This document shows positions 8,113 to 16,666 of a DNA stretch of 64,000 nucleotides, piece after piece (position 1 is the stretch's first letter; the number at the start of each line of letters is the position of its first letter). The DNA is from Salarchaeum japonicum_A (lineage in GTDB: Archaea; Halobacteriota; Halobacteria; Halobacteriales; Halobacteriaceae), in NCBI RefSeq assembly GCF_049705945.1, contig NZ_JBNAMV010000004.1, positions 1,798,001 to 1,862,000 on the forward strand, written 5' to 3'. Under the pieces are notes generated by a model, which saw only the letters and a list, made by a program, of their open reading frames with translations, did not search any database and was not told the origin of the DNA. The position numbers were made by a program, and so were the translations under genes.

Positions 8113-9135
8113 TTAACTCTTGAGGAGGACGCGCTTCACGTCGCTCGCACCGGCGCGCCGCACGACCGCGCGCACCGCGTCCTGGTAGCCCGCGAGGTTG
8201 TCCGAATCGCCGTCCAGCACGAGCAGGCGCGCCTCCCGGCCCTCCTCGACGGTGCCGTAGTTGCGGTCGAGTATCTCCGCGCCGTTCCGGGTTGCCATGC
8301 CCAGTATCTCGGGCGCGGTGCAGTCGCTGAGCTTCGCCGCGAACTCCATCTCCCGGAACATCGAGGGGCTGTTGAGGAAGACGTTGTCCGTGCCGAGCGC
8401 GACCGTCGTGAAGTCGCTCAGTTCGGCGATGTCGGGGAGGCCGACGCCCGTCGTGAGGTTCGAGCGCGGACAGACCGCGATGGGGATGTCGTTGTCGGTG
8501 ACGCGCGTGAGGTGTTCGGGGTCGGCGTGCACCATGTGGACGAGGAGGTCGGGGTCGAGGTCGATGGCGGGATGGATGTCGCTGGCGTCGCGCTCGCCGG
8601 CGTGAATCGCGAACGGTTTCCCCGCGTCGCGCGCGGCGTCGCGCTCCGCGCCGAACTGGTCGTCGTTCGCGCCCGTCGCGCCGTAGCCGTCCGCCACCGG
8701 CAGCACGTCGTCTGCGTCACCACGCCCCATCACGAACGGCCGGAGCGCGCGGCCCTCCGCGGCCTCGCGGAGCATCTCGACGCCGCGCCGGCCGCCCTCC
8801 CGGAACTCGATAAAGTCCGAGGTGCCCGTGCGTTCCATGAACGACATCGAGCGCCCCATCGCCGCTACCAATTCCGAGCGCGACGCCTCCCGGAGCAATC
8901 GGTGCTTGAGGCCGTCCGGCGGGGCGACCAGTTCTTCGAGTGTCAACCCGCGCCCCGCCTCCTTCGCGATGGAGTCCCCGATGTGGGTGTGCGCGTTCAC
9001 GAACGCCGGGAGAACGATGTCGTCGGAGTCCGTCTCCGCCTCTTCGACCGCCGCGATTTCGCCGTCCTCCACCACGACGCGGCCCTCGATTGCGTCGAAC
9101 GTCGGGCCGGCGAGGATGGTTCCGTCGAGTTCCAT
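8113..9135 (-). CDS. Amidohydrolase-superfamily deaminase (chlorohydrolase/cytosine-deaminase type)
   Basis: This 340-residue metal-dependent hydrolase has the superfamily layout: a small beta domain, then FVNAHTHIGDS (metal ligands HxH) near residue 60, HAGE (third His), HMVHAD (fourth His region) and GTDNVF (catalytic Asp). That arrangement is typical of cytosine, adenosine or S-adenosylhomocysteine deaminases and related chlorohydrolases. It is shorter than the usual 400-450 residues but all metal motifs are present. The true substrate is unknown. It is followed on the same strand by uspA and preceded by the HD hydrolase gene 25 bp upstream, so the three may be cotranscribed. Confidence 0.85.
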   Translation of the reverse strand: MELDGTILAGPTFDAIEGRVVVEDGEIAAVEEAETDSDDIVLPAFVNAHTHIGDSIAKEAGRGLTLEELVAPPDGLKHRLLREASRSELVAAMGRSMSFMERTGTSDFIEFREGGRRGVEMLREAAEGRALRPFVMGRGDADDVLPVADGYGATGANDDQFGAERDAARDAGKPFAIHAGERDASDIHPAIDLDPDLLVHMVHADPEHLTRVTDNDIPIAVCPRSNLTTGVGLPDIAELSDFTTVALGTDNVFLNSPSMFREMEFAAKLSDCTAPEILGMATRNGAEILDRNYGTVEEGREARLLVLDGDSDNLAGYQDAVRAVVRRAGASDVKRVLLKS

Positions 9136-9159
9136 ACTCGCTGTCGGGCCGCCATCGCC

Positions 9160-10407
9160 TTATTCGTTGTAGTCGTCGAGGCTCGCGTACTCGCCCGTGG
9201 TGGTTTCACTGATGAGCGCGCCGTCCATGTCGAGGCCGAGCACGCGCTCCGCGGCGCGGCCGACGGGTTCGATGAGGTCGTCGGGCGCGTACACGCCGAG
9301 TCGCCACTGCTCGCGCTGCGCCATCTGGAGCGCGCGTACGAGCGTGGACTGTTCGTCCAGCCGCCGGACGTCGCCGTTCACGAGCACGCCCGTGGTGGAC
9401 TCCCGCATCGACGGCTGGCCCTGCACGTCGAGAATCACGTGCGCGGGGTCGACGTCGGCGTCGGCGGCGATGTCGGCCTCGAACGCGCGCACGGTGTCGT
9501 GGTCGGGGTCGAACAGCGGCTCCTCGGGGTCGAACACGTCGTCCGCCACGTCGTCCAGTTCGGCCCAGACGGCGCGTTTATAGAGGTCGCGGTCCGCGAG
9601 TCGGTCGGCGAGCGCGCGCGAGGCGTCGTGCTCGCGGAGGCGGACGAGGAGTTCGTAGTCGTCCATCCGCCGCAGGCGCTCGCCGGTCACGTCGCCGGCG
9701 TCGAGGAGGCGTTCGCTCGCGCGGCGCAACATCGCCTTCGAGATGCGGGCGACGTGATGGCTGTAGACGGTCGGGTTCATCAGCGCGCGGGCGAGCAGGA
9801 GTGACTCCGCGGTCTGGACGTTCCCCTCCTTCAGCACGAGGCGGCCGTCGATGAACGTCAACTCGCGCACCAATCGGCCGGTGTCGATGGTGCCGTAGGG
9901 CACTCCCGTATGATGCGCGTCCCGAACGAGGTAGTCCATGCGGTCCACGTCGAGTTCGCCGGCGACGAGCTGGCCGAGTTCGTCCTCGCCGGTGACGAGC
10001 GCGGTGACGCGCTCGGGGTCGAGACCGTAGTCGTCGAGTACGCCCGCGATTGGGTCTGATTCGACGAGGCCGGCCACGTCGTCGTGGTACTTGCCGGTGT
10101 GGCGGTGGATGAGGTCCTCGACGTTGTGGCTGTACGGTCCGTGGCCGATGTCGTGGAGGACGGCGGCGGCGCGCACGCGTTCGGCGCGCGGACCGTCGAT
10201 GCCGAGATGGGTGAGCGCTCGTGACGCGAGGTGGTAGACGCCGAGGCTGTGTTCGAAGCGCGTGTGGTTCGCGGACGGATAGACCAAGGAGACCGTGCCG
10301 AGTTGCTTGATGCGGCGCAACCGCTGGACTTGCGGGGTGTCGAGGAGGGCGGCGGCGACGCCCTCGACCTCGATGTGGTCGTGGACGCTGTCCTTCACCG
10401 TGTGCAT
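9160..10407 (-). CDS. HD-domain phosphohydrolase
   Basis: The start chosen is ATG 10407 (MHTVKDSVHDHIEVEG); the frame is open far upstream on this G+C-rich strand, but that part is antisense to cofD. The 415-residue product has HTRFEHSLGVYHLA followed by AVLHDIGHGPYSHNVE, the H...HD...D motif order of HD phosphohydrolases related to dGTP triphosphohydrolases. RRIKQLGTVSLVYP in front is also typical. It probably cleaves a nucleotide phosphate with a divalent metal; the exact substrate is not deducible. It is divergent from cofD, with a 90-bp gap that holds a 6-bp-stem inverted repeat (CCGGCC, 10440-10456). Confidence 0.88.
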   Translation of the reverse strand: MHTVKDSVHDHIEVEGVAAALLDTPQVQRLRRIKQLGTVSLVYPSANHTRFEHSLGVYHLASRALTHLGIDGPRAERVRAAAVLHDIGHGPYSHNVEDLIHRHTGKYHDDVAGLVESDPIAGVLDDYGLDPERVTALVTGEDELGQLVAGELDVDRMDYLVRDAHHTGVPYGTIDTGRLVRELTFIDGRLVLKEGNVQTAESLLLARALMNPTVYSHHVARISKAMLRRASERLLDAGDVTGERLRRMDDYELLVRLREHDASRALADRLADRDLYKRAVWAELDDVADDVFDPEEPLFDPDHDTVRAFEADIAADADVDPAHVILDVQGQPSMRESTTGVLVNGDVRRLDEQSTLVRALQMAQREQWRLGVYAPDDLIEPVGRAAERVLGLDMDGALISETTTGEYASLDDYNE

Positions 10408-10497
10408 ACTCCGGGGTTCGCCGGCATCACGTAAAAACGACCGGCCAGGTCGGCCGGCGACGCAAGCGTTTAGCGCGCGGCGGCCGCACGCTCCTGT

Positions 10498-11487
10498 ATG
10501 GTGACGTTTCTCGCCGGCGGTACGGGGACGCCGAAGCTCCTCGCCGGCGCGCGCTCGGTGTTCGACGGCCCGCACACCGTGGTGGGGAACACGGGCGACG
10601 ACGTGGAGCTCGGCGGCGTCCTCGTTTCGCCGGACATCGACACGGTACTGTTCGACGGCGGCGGCGTGCTCGACCGGGAGACGTGGTGGGGCATCGCCGG
10701 CGACACGACGGAGACCCACGAGGAACTGAAACGCCTCGCGACCGAGGCGGACATCGCCCCCGAACCCCGCTACCTTCCCCCGGACAAACAGACGGCGGGC
10801 CGGGACATCGCGCGGTGGCGGCGGTTCTCGGGCGCGTGGGAGTTCATGGAACTCGGCGACAGGGACCGCGCGGTGCACGTCTTTCGAACCAGCCTCCTCG
10901 ACGAGGGGCACACCCTGACGGAGGTGACGCGGACGCTCGCGGACGCGTTCGACGTCCCGGAGGACGTGGTGCCGATGAGCGACGACCCGGTGGCGAGCAT
11001 CGTCCACACCCCCGAGCGCGAACTCCACTTCCAGGAGTACTGGGTAGCGGAGCGCGCAGAACCCACGGTGGAGCACGTGGAGTTCCGCGGCGCGGCGGAC
11101 GCCGAGGCCGGCGACGCGGCGCTCGCGGCGATACGCGAGGGGCCGGTGGTCGTCGGGCCGTCGAACCCGATTACGAGCATCGGGCCGATGCTCGCGCTCG
11201 ACGGACTGCGCGAAGCGCTCCGGGAGGCGACGGTGGTGGCGGTGTCGCCGTTCGTGGAGGACGAGGTGTTCAGCGGGCCGGCGGCCGAACTCATGGACGC
11301 CGAGGGGTACGACGCGAGCACGCGCGGCGTCGCGGACGCCTACGACTTCGCGGACGCGTTCGTGCTCGACACCGACGACCGCACGGACCTCGCGCGCCCG
11401 ACGGTGCGGACGGACACGCGGATGAACGATGACGCCGACGCGCACCGGGTCGCCGAGGCCGTCGCGGACGCGCTGGAGGTGGCGTGA
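10498..11487 (+). CDS. cofD: 2-phospho-L-lactate transferase (coenzyme F420 biosynthesis)
   Basis: CofD transfers the phospholactyl-type moiety to the deazaflavin FO to make F420-0. The N-terminus MVTFLAGGTGTPKLLAGAR and NTGDDVELGG are the classic nucleotide and phosphate loops of the family; VGPSNPITSIGPML near residue 220 is also conserved. The length of 329 aa is normal. It opens a tight four-gene run: its TGA overlaps the start of the next gene. F420 cofactors are widespread in haloarchaea. A box GCGTTTAGCG sits about 30 bp before the start, consistent with a leaderless transcript. Confidence 0.95.
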   Translation: MVTFLAGGTGTPKLLAGARSVFDGPHTVVGNTGDDVELGGVLVSPDIDTVLFDGGGVLDRETWWGIAGDTTETHEELKRLATEADIAPEPRYLPPDKQTAGRDIARWRRFSGAWEFMELGDRDRAVHVFRTSLLDEGHTLTEVTRTLADAFDVPEDVVPMSDDPVASIVHTPERELHFQEYWVAERAEPTVEHVEFRGAADAEAGDAALAAIREGPVVVGPSNPITSIGPMLALDGLREALREATVVAVSPFVEDEVFSGPAAELMDAEGYDASTRGVADAYDFADAFVLDTDDRTDLARPTVRTDTRMNDDADAHRVAEAVADALEVA

Positions 11488-12224
11488 TGTTCGAACCACG
11501 CGTCGCCCTCGCGAGCCTGAGCGGCGAAGCGGACGCGGCGTGGGCGCGCGACGCGAGCGACTACGCGGGCCTCGCCGTCCTCGGCGGCCTCGCACTGGAC
11601 GACGCGACCCAGCGGGCGGCGCGCGAGATGGTCGCTGACCGCGACCGAACCGAATTCCTCCCCGACGACCCCATCGACTTCCTCGCCGGCGAACTCGACG
11701 CGCTCGCCGATGCCGACATCCGCGCGGGGTTCAACGTTCGGACGACGACGCTCGCGCCGCTCCGCGCGGCCTCCCGCGAGTGCGCTCGCCGGGACGCCGT
11801 GCTGGAGGTGAACGCGCACTGCCGCCAATCCGAAATGTGCGACGCGGGTGCGGGCGAGTCCCTCCTCCGCGACGGGGAACGCTTGGCCGAGCAGGTCGCG
11901 GCCGCGAGCGACGCGGGCGCGACGGTTTCGGTGAAGGTACGGGCCGAGGTGGACGGCGTCGACCTCCCGGCGCTCGCCGCCCGACTCGACTCGGCGGGCG
12001 CGGACTGCCTGCACGTCGACGCGATGGACTCTGAGCCCGTGATTCGGGAGGTTCGCGAGTCGTTCGACGGATTCCTCGTCGCGAACAACGGCGTGCGCGG
12101 CCGGGAGACCGTCCACGAGTACCTCGACTACGGCGCGGACGCGGTGTCGGTCGGTCGGCCGAGCGACAACCCTCGCGTCCTCGCGCGCGTCCGCGACGCC
12201 ACCGCGGAGTGGTTCGATGCGTAG
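11487..12224 (+). CDS. TIM-barrel protein related to tRNA-dihydrouridine synthases
   Basis: This 245-residue protein shows a (beta/alpha)8 pattern resembling a short dihydrouridine synthase: EVNAHCRQSEMCDAGAGESL resembles the catalytic-Cys region, TVSVKVRAEVDG carries the phosphate-side Lys, and FLVANNGVRGRETVHEYLDYGADAVSVGR matches the C-terminal FMN phosphate-binding end. It lacks the C-terminal helical tRNA-binding domain, so a tRNA role is doubtful. ATG 11487 is preferred; the GTG immediately before (11484) would add one residue. The start overlaps the cofD stop, and the end overlaps the following CitG-like gene by 8 bp. Known archaeal relatives are annotated only as TIM-barrel proteins. 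Confidence 0.75.
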   Translation: MFEPRVALASLSGEADAAWARDASDYAGLAVLGGLALDDATQRAAREMVADRDRTEFLPDDPIDFLAGELDALADADIRAGFNVRTTTLAPLRAASRECARRDAVLEVNAHCRQSEMCDAGAGESLLRDGERLAEQVAAASDAGATVSVKVRAEVDGVDLPALAARLDSAGADCLHVDAMDSEPVIREVRESFDGFLVANNGVRGRETVHEYLDYGADAVSVGRPSDNPRVLARVRDATAEWFDA

Positions 12225-13053
12225 CCCCGCCGCGAACGCCGAACTCGCGCTCCTCCTCGAAGTCGCGGGCACGCCGAAACCCGGGAACGTCGACCGACAC
12301 CGCGACCTCGCGGGCTTGCGATTCGAGCACTTCCTCGCGGGCGCGGTCGGCGCGCGTCCCGGACTCGCTGACGCGGAATCCGGCGCGCCCGTCGGCGAGG
12401 CGTTCGAGCGCGCCGTCGCGGGGATGAGCGACCAGTCCGGCGGGAACACCCAGTTCGGCTGTCTCCTCCTCCTCACGCCGCTCGTCCGCGCCGCCGCCGA
12501 GCGCGGCCTCACGCCTGAATCGGTTTCGAACGTCGTCGAACACACGACGGTCGCGGACGCCGCCGGGTTCTACCGCGCGTTCGACCACGTCGACGTGGCC
12601 GTCCCCGACCTCCCCGACGACGCGTACGCCCTCGACGTACGCCGCGGAAGCGACGCCGTCCCCGAACTCGAATCTCGTGGTCTCACGCTCTCCGACGTCA
12701 TGGCGGAGAGCGCGCCCGCGGACGGGAACGCCGTCGAGTGGACCTCGGGGTTCCCGCGGACGTTCGCCGCCGCGGACCACATCGAGTCCGGCGACGGGTT
12801 GATACTTGACCGCGCGGCGGACGCCTTCCTCTTCCTGCTCGCGGACGAACCGGACTCGCTGGTCGCCGGCCAGCACGGCCCCGAAACCGCGCGCGAGGTG
12901 TCGGAACGGGCGAGTGAACTTCTGGACGCGCCGCGGGCGGACGTGGCGGCGTTCGCGGACGACCTCGTGGCGCGCGGCGTCAACCCCGGAACGACGGCGG
13001 ACATCACGAGCGCCGCGCTGTTCGTCGCGCTCGAACGCGGGGTGTCGGTGTGA
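12217..13053 (+). CDS. Triphosphoribosyl-dephospho-CoA synthase-like (CitG/MdcB family) protein
   Basis: This 278-residue helical protein has the CitG signature near its N-terminus (LLLEVAGTPKPGNVDRH) and the glycine-rich SDQSGGNTQFGCLLLL stretch. Bacterial CitG makes the prosthetic group of citrate lyase from ATP and dephospho-CoA. No citrate lyase genes are present here, and archaeal members occur next to pterin or C1-carrier genes instead, so a nucleotide-transfer role in cofactor synthesis is more likely. It overlaps both neighbours by a few bases, which argues strongly for one operon with cofD, the TIM-barrel gene and the DUF447 gene. Confidence 0.8.
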   Translation: MRSPAANAELALLLEVAGTPKPGNVDRHRDLAGLRFEHFLAGAVGARPGLADAESGAPVGEAFERAVAGMSDQSGGNTQFGCLLLLTPLVRAAAERGLTPESVSNVVEHTTVADAAGFYRAFDHVDVAVPDLPDDAYALDVRRGSDAVPELESRGLTLSDVMAESAPADGNAVEWTSGFPRTFAAADHIESGDGLILDRAADAFLFLLADEPDSLVAGQHGPETAREVSERASELLDAPRADVAAFADDLVARGVNPGTTADITSAALFVALERGVSV

Positions 13054-13649
13054 CCGACTGGCCCGCCGCCCTTCGGGGCGTCACCGAGACGGTGGTGACG
13101 ACGCGCGGACCCAACGACCGGTGGAACGCCGCCGCCCTCGGCGTCCGTGCGCCGCGAAGCGGCGAGGACGGCGAGTCGCCCGCGACGGCGACGACGTGGG
13201 GGCGGACGCGGACGCGCGGGAACTTCGAGCGCCGCGGCGAGGGCTACGTGCAGTTCACGACCGACCCCGTCCTGTTCGTGCGGGCGGCGCTCTCGGTTCA
13301 CGAGACGGACGACCCCGTGTTGGACGCGGCGGACGCCTGGGCGCGCGTGACGGTCGAACGCGTCGACGCGGGCGAGTCCGACGGGACGGAGTGGGTGGAG
13401 TGGGCGCTGACGCCGGTGGAGGCCCGCGTCGTGCGCGAGTCGGTGCCGACGACGAACCGCGGGTACTACGCCGTCGTGGAGGCGACGGTGGCGGCGTCCC
13501 GACTCGACGTACCCGCCTACGACGAGGAAACGCTCCGGGAGCGACTCGACTACTTCGCGGACGTCGTCGAGCGCTGCGGCGGCGACCGCGAGCGCGAGGC
13601 GATGGCGCTCGTCGCGTCGTACAGCGCGTACGAGAACGAATCCTTTTAA
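13050..13649 (+). CDS. DUF447 family protein
   Basis: This 199-residue protein matches the archaeal DUF447 family by its opening (RGVTETVVTTRGPNDRWNAAALGVR) and the later VQFTTDPVLFVRAAL stretch. The fold of the family is a split-barrel, flavin-reductase-like domain followed by helices. The reaction is not known. It shares ATGA with the stop of the CitG-like gene and ends at 13649, where its stop lies inside the promoter box of the S17e gene. In methanogens and C1-using bacteria, families of this type and CitG-like proteins are found among tetrahydromethanopterin genes, which hints at a pterin or F420-linked pathway; this is inference. Confidence 0.8.
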   Translation: MTDWPAALRGVTETVVTTRGPNDRWNAAALGVRAPRSGEDGESPATATTWGRTRTRGNFERRGEGYVQFTTDPVLFVRAALSVHETDDPVLDAADAWARVTVERVDAGESDGTEWVEWALTPVEARVVRESVPTTNRGYYAVVEATVAASRLDVPAYDEETLRERLDYFADVVERCGGDREREAMALVASYSAYENESF

Positions 13650-13650
13650 C
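13643..13650 (+). promoter_or_regulatory. Probable TATA box of rps17e
   Basis: CTTTTAAC lies 24-31 bp before the ATG of rps17e, the spacing expected for a leaderless haloarchaeal transcript. It overlaps the stop codon of the DUF447 gene, so a ribosomal protein promoter is nested in the end of the upstream gene. Confidence 0.6.
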
Positions 13651-13673
13651 GCTCGGCGGAACAAACCCCCGAT

Positions 13674-13853
13674 ATGGCCATCAAGCCCGACTACGTCAAG
13701 AAGACGGGGAACATCCTCATGGAGCGATACCCCGACGCGTTCAGCCGCGAGGACTTCGAGCACAACAAGGACGCCGTCGTGGAACTCACGAACATCGAGT
13801 CGAAGGAAGTCCGCAACCGCATCGCGGGCTACATCACGCACAAGCGACAGTAG
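13674..13853 (+). CDS. rps17e: 30S ribosomal protein S17e
   Basis: This 59-residue basic-helical protein begins MAIKPDYVKKTGNILMERY and continues with TNIESKEVRNRIAGYITHK, the archaeal S17e pattern. It is a component of the small ribosomal subunit restricted to archaea and eukaryotes. Length is normal for haloarchaea. It has its own TATA box overlapping the preceding gene's stop, and lies 50 bp ahead of asd. Confidence 0.95.
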   Translation: MAIKPDYVKKTGNILMERYPDAFSREDFEHNKDAVVELTNIESKEVRNRIAGYITHKRQ

Positions 13854-13903
13854 TTTTCCCCGCAACCGAAGCGCTTTGAAGTTCTTCCCGACTAGAGGGG
13901 GGT

Positions 13904-14935
13904 ATGGTAAACGTAGGCGTACTCGGAGCGACTGGTGCTGTCGGACAGCGATTCATCCAGTTGCTCGCCGAGCACGACGAGTTCGAGTTGGCGACCGTTA
14001 CCGCGAGTCCACAGTCCGCGGGCGACACCTACCGGGAGGCGGCGAAGTGGCGCGTGGACACGCCGATTCCGGAGGACGTCGCGGACCTCGAAGTTCGCGA
14101 AACCGAACCGGACGCGATTCCGGACGACGTCGACCTCCTCTTCTCCTCGCTCCCGTCGTCGGTCGCGGAGCGCGTCGAGCACGACTTCTGTGAGGCGGGC
14201 TACGTGGTGTCCTCGAACTCGTCGAACGAGCGCACCGCGGACGACGTGCCGCTCGTCATCCCCGAAGTGAACGCGGACCACCTCGACCTCATCGAGGTCC
14301 AGCGCGACGAGCGCGGCTGGGACGGCGCGCTCGTGAAGAACCCGAACTGCTCCACGATCACGATGGTTCCCACTCTCAAGGCGCTCGACTCCTTCGGCCT
14401 CGACACGGTTCACGTCGCCACCCTGCAGGCGGTGTCGGGCGCGGGCTACTCCGGCGTCACGTCGATGGAAATCCTCGACAACGTCCTCCCCCACATCGGC
14501 GGCGAGGAGTCCAAGATGGAGTCCGAGTCCCGGAAACTCCTCGGGGAGTTCACGGGCGCGGAAGTCGACTGGCACGACGTGGATGTCTCTGCCTCGTGCA
14601 ATCGCGTTCCCACCCTGGACGGCCACCTGGAGAACGTCTGGGCGGAACTCGACGACGACCCCAGCGTCGCGGAAGTCGCGGAGGCGTTCGCGTCCGCGGA
14701 GACCCAGGACCTCCCGAGCGCGCCCGACCCCTTGGTTCACGTGTTCGAGGAACTCGACCGCCCCCAGCCGCGTCTCGACCGCATGCTCGGCGGCGGCATG
14801 GCGGTCGCGGCGGGCGGCATCCAGCAGACGGAGAGCGGCATCCAGTACAACACGCTCGCGCACAACACCATCCGCGGCGCCGCGGGCGCGAGCGTCCTGA
14901 ACGGCGAACTCCTCGAGCGCGACGGCTGGCTGTAG
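13904..14935 (+). CDS. asd: Aspartate-semialdehyde dehydrogenase
   Basis: The enzyme reduces aspartyl phosphate to aspartate semialdehyde with NADPH, the branch-point step for lysine, threonine and methionine. GVLGATGAVGQRFIQLL is the Rossmann loop, LFSSLPSSVAE follows the second nucleotide loop, and KNPNCSTITMVPTL contains the catalytic Cys (about residue 150). SGVTSMEILDNVLPHIGGEE is also family-typical. The length of 343 aa and the archaeal/fungal-type NCSTI form match. It is 50 bp downstream of rps17e and convergent with the next gene, with 16 bp between the stops. Confidence 0.95.
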   Translation: MVNVGVLGATGAVGQRFIQLLAEHDEFELATVTASPQSAGDTYREAAKWRVDTPIPEDVADLEVRETEPDAIPDDVDLLFSSLPSSVAERVEHDFCEAGYVVSSNSSNERTADDVPLVIPEVNADHLDLIEVQRDERGWDGALVKNPNCSTITMVPTLKALDSFGLDTVHVATLQAVSGAGYSGVTSMEILDNVLPHIGGEESKMESESRKLLGEFTGAEVDWHDVDVSASCNRVPTLDGHLENVWAELDDDPSVAEVAEAFASAETQDLPSAPDPLVHVFEELDRPQPRLDRMLGGGMAVAAGGIQQTESGIQYNTLAHNTIRGAAGASVLNGELLERDGWL

Positions 14936-14951
14936 TCCGTTCCTGTTTCGT

Positions 14952-15911
14952 TCAGTCCACGCGGTTCTTCAGTTCTTCACCCGCTTCGAGACGAGTGACG
15001 TTCTCCGCGAGGATGTCCGCGAGCCGCGTCCAGTGTCGTGGGGTGTGGCCGGCGTTGTGCGGCGTGATGAGGCAGTTGTCGAGCGTCCAGAGCACGTGGT
15101 CGGGCGGGAGCGGTTCGGGGTCGGTCACGTCGAGCGCCGCCCCCCGAATGCTCTCGCCGCGCAACGCGTCTACGAGCGCGTCCGTCTCCACGACGCCGCC
15201 GCGCGCGACGTTCACGAGCACGGCGTCGGGTTCGAGCGTCTCGAACGCCGCCGCGTCCACGAGTCCTTCCGTGGTTTCGGTGAGCGGGCACGCGAGCACC
15301 ACGTAGTCGCTGCGCGCGAACGCGTCGTGCACGTCCGCGGGGTCGAACCCCACGACCTCGTCCGTCGGCCCGCCCTTCTCCGGCGTGTACCGGACGCCGA
15401 TGGTGTGCGCGCCGAACCCGCGCAGGCGCTGTTCGACCTCGGTCCCGATAGCGCCCAATCCGACGATGGTGACGGTCGAATCGGTGAGTTCGCCGTGGGC
15501 CTTGTAGTGACGCCACTCGCCGCGCTCGGACTGCCTGAACCCCTGCTGGAGGTTCCGCGCGAACGTCAACAGGTAGCCGAGCACCTGTTCGGCGATACCA
15601 GGGGCGTGGATACCCGCGCCGTTCGTCACCGCGACGCCGCGCTCGCGGAGCGCGTCCATCGGGAGGTGGTTGTAGCCGGCGTACGCGCACGCGAACAACT
15701 CGATGTCGTTCGCGGCGTCGAGGAGGTCGGTGTCGATGCTCGTTCCGGTCACTATCTCGGCGTCCGAAACGTCCTCGCGTTCGGCCTCCGGGGTCGCCGC
15801 GTACCGAATCTCGTGGTCGGGGAGGCGTTCGTCGAGCGCGTCCGCGTACTCGCGCGAGGACAATCCGTGGGTGTCCGCGCGCAACACCGTAATCGTGGGT
15901 CGGTCAGTCAC
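14952..15911 (-). CDS. D-isomer-specific 2-hydroxyacid dehydrogenase
   Basis: This 319-residue NAD(P)-dependent dehydrogenase has the family's two-domain layout: an outer substrate-binding domain (residues 1-100 and the last 30) and an inner Rossmann domain with VGLGAIGTEVEQRL. NVARGGVVETDALVDAL carries the Arg loop, DVTDPEPLPPDHVLW the Glu region, and CLITPHNAGHTPRHW the catalytic His. Candidates include glyoxylate, hydroxypyruvate or phosphoglycerate reduction; no ACT domain is present, so it is probably not the main SerA. It is divergent from the small HTH gene at 16018. Confidence 0.9.
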   Translation of the reverse strand: MTDRPTITVLRADTHGLSSREYADALDERLPDHEIRYAATPEAEREDVSDAEIVTGTSIDTDLLDAANDIELFACAYAGYNHLPMDALRERGVAVTNGAGIHAPGIAEQVLGYLLTFARNLQQGFRQSERGEWRHYKAHGELTDSTVTIVGLGAIGTEVEQRLRGFGAHTIGVRYTPEKGGPTDEVVGFDPADVHDAFARSDYVVLACPLTETTEGLVDAAAFETLEPDAVLVNVARGGVVETDALVDALRGESIRGAALDVTDPEPLPPDHVLWTLDNCLITPHNAGHTPRHWTRLADILAENVTRLEAGEELKNRVD

Positions 15912-16017
15912 GTTCGCGTCTCCGCCCGCGACCGCCTAATCCGTTTCCGTCGCCGCGTCGCGTCCGCGTTCGCCGGTTTGCCAAGGGTTTTTGGCGGGCA
16001 TCGGCAACCCTCGGAGT

Positions 16018-16245
16018 ATGAGCGACGATGCGAGCCTGTCCTGTCACGCGAAACTCGCCCGCGTGGTGCTCGCGAACCGCGGCCCCCTCTCCCCGAGCGA
16101 GATAGCGGACGAAGCCCGTATCTCGGAGGCGGACGCCGCCACCGCGATGGACGAACTCGTGGAGGCCGGGCGCGCGGAGTGCGTCTGCGGCGTCTGCGAG
16201 ACACGCGAACAGGTGTACGCACTCCTCGAAGAAGCGAAGGCGTAG
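16018..16245 (+). CDS. Small winged-helix-type DNA-binding protein, 75 aa
   Basis: The start chosen is ATG 16018, 25-30 bp downstream of the box GGTTTTTGG. Residues 15-55 (LARVVLANRGPLSPSEIADEARISEADAATAMDEL) form a MarR/TrmB-like helix-turn-helix. The C-terminal CVCGVCETREQVYAL contains a C-x-C-x2-C cluster that could bind a metal, although a fourth ligand is not obvious. The protein is small enough to be a stand-alone regulator that dimerises. Its targets are unknown. It is divergent from the hydroxyacid dehydrogenase, whose promoter it could control. Confidence 0.75.
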   Translation: MSDDASLSCHAKLARVVLANRGPLSPSEIADEARISEADAATAMDELVEAGRAECVCGVCETREQVYALLEEAKA

Positions 16246-16350
16246 CCCTCTTAGCCGCGCCCGCCATAGTCTCCCGTGCGCGCCGTTTGTCCCCACCCGA
16301 GCACACCCACTACGGGCGCGATGACGACTGGAGAACCCCGGCGTGCGACA

Positions 16351-16425
16351 AGTCGAGCCCTGCTCGACTGAACGCGGAGGCTGCGTCACGCAGCCACGGT
16401 TTCGGAGCCGGCGAGTACGGCTCCG
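16351..16425. repeat. Three adjacent hairpins upstream of APH-like gene
   Basis: Three perfect inverted repeats follow one another: stem AGTCGAGC with loop CCT (16351-16369), stem GGCTGCG with loop TCA (16379-16395), and stem CGGAGCCG with a 7-nt loop (16403-16425). The stems differ, so this is not a simple repeat. They could be a folded leader RNA, stacked terminators for the upstream HTH gene, or a repeated palindromic element. Confidence 0.7.
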
Positions 16426-16633
16426 GGGTAGCGTCCGACCGCTCGCCCGCCACGAGGGTTTCCCGGCTGACGCGGCACGCCGCCTCGGGATGACGCCGGC
16501 CGTTAGTGTCGCGGGCGCCATCTCAAAATTCCGGGAGCAACGCCTCTCCCATCCGTACCGGCTCCCGACTCGTTCGAATAGAAGACTGGTGTACAGCGCA
16601 CCCGGAACTGAGTACGTGTGTGTATTTATCGGC

Positions 16634-16641
16634 ATACTTTT
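16634..16641 (+). promoter_or_regulatory. Probable promoter of APH-like kinase gene
   Basis: ATACTTTT lies 26-33 bp before ATG 16667. A second AT-rich box, ATTTATCG, lies at 16624-16631. The area is A+T-rich compared with most promoters in the window. Confidence 0.45.
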
Positions 16642-16666
16642 GATACGACTGAAAGCAATTGCTGCT

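Larger units (their letters stand above)
16246..16666. other. 421-bp intergenic spacer with hairpins
   Basis: No credible gene is visible on either strand. The first part is G+C-rich and holds three hairpins (16351-16425, listed separately). The last 120 bp are markedly richer in A+T and contain the promoter of the kinase gene. Frames that run through the spacer on both strands lack family resemblance and have unbiased third positions, so I treat them as chance. Confidence 0.7.

Noticed and set aside
10408..11595. Upstream in-frame extension of the HD hydrolase gene
   Set aside because: The extra 396 residues lie antisense to cofD and are Arg-rich without motifs; the HD protein has a natural start at 10407.
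15033..16493. 486-aa frame across the hydroxyacid dehydrogenase and HTH genes
   Set aside because: It overlaps two well-supported genes and has the Arg-rich composition of a shadow frame.
16343..16666. Upstream in-frame extension of the APH-like kinase
   Set aside because: It runs through hairpins and the promoter, lacks codon bias and adds nothing of the kinase family.
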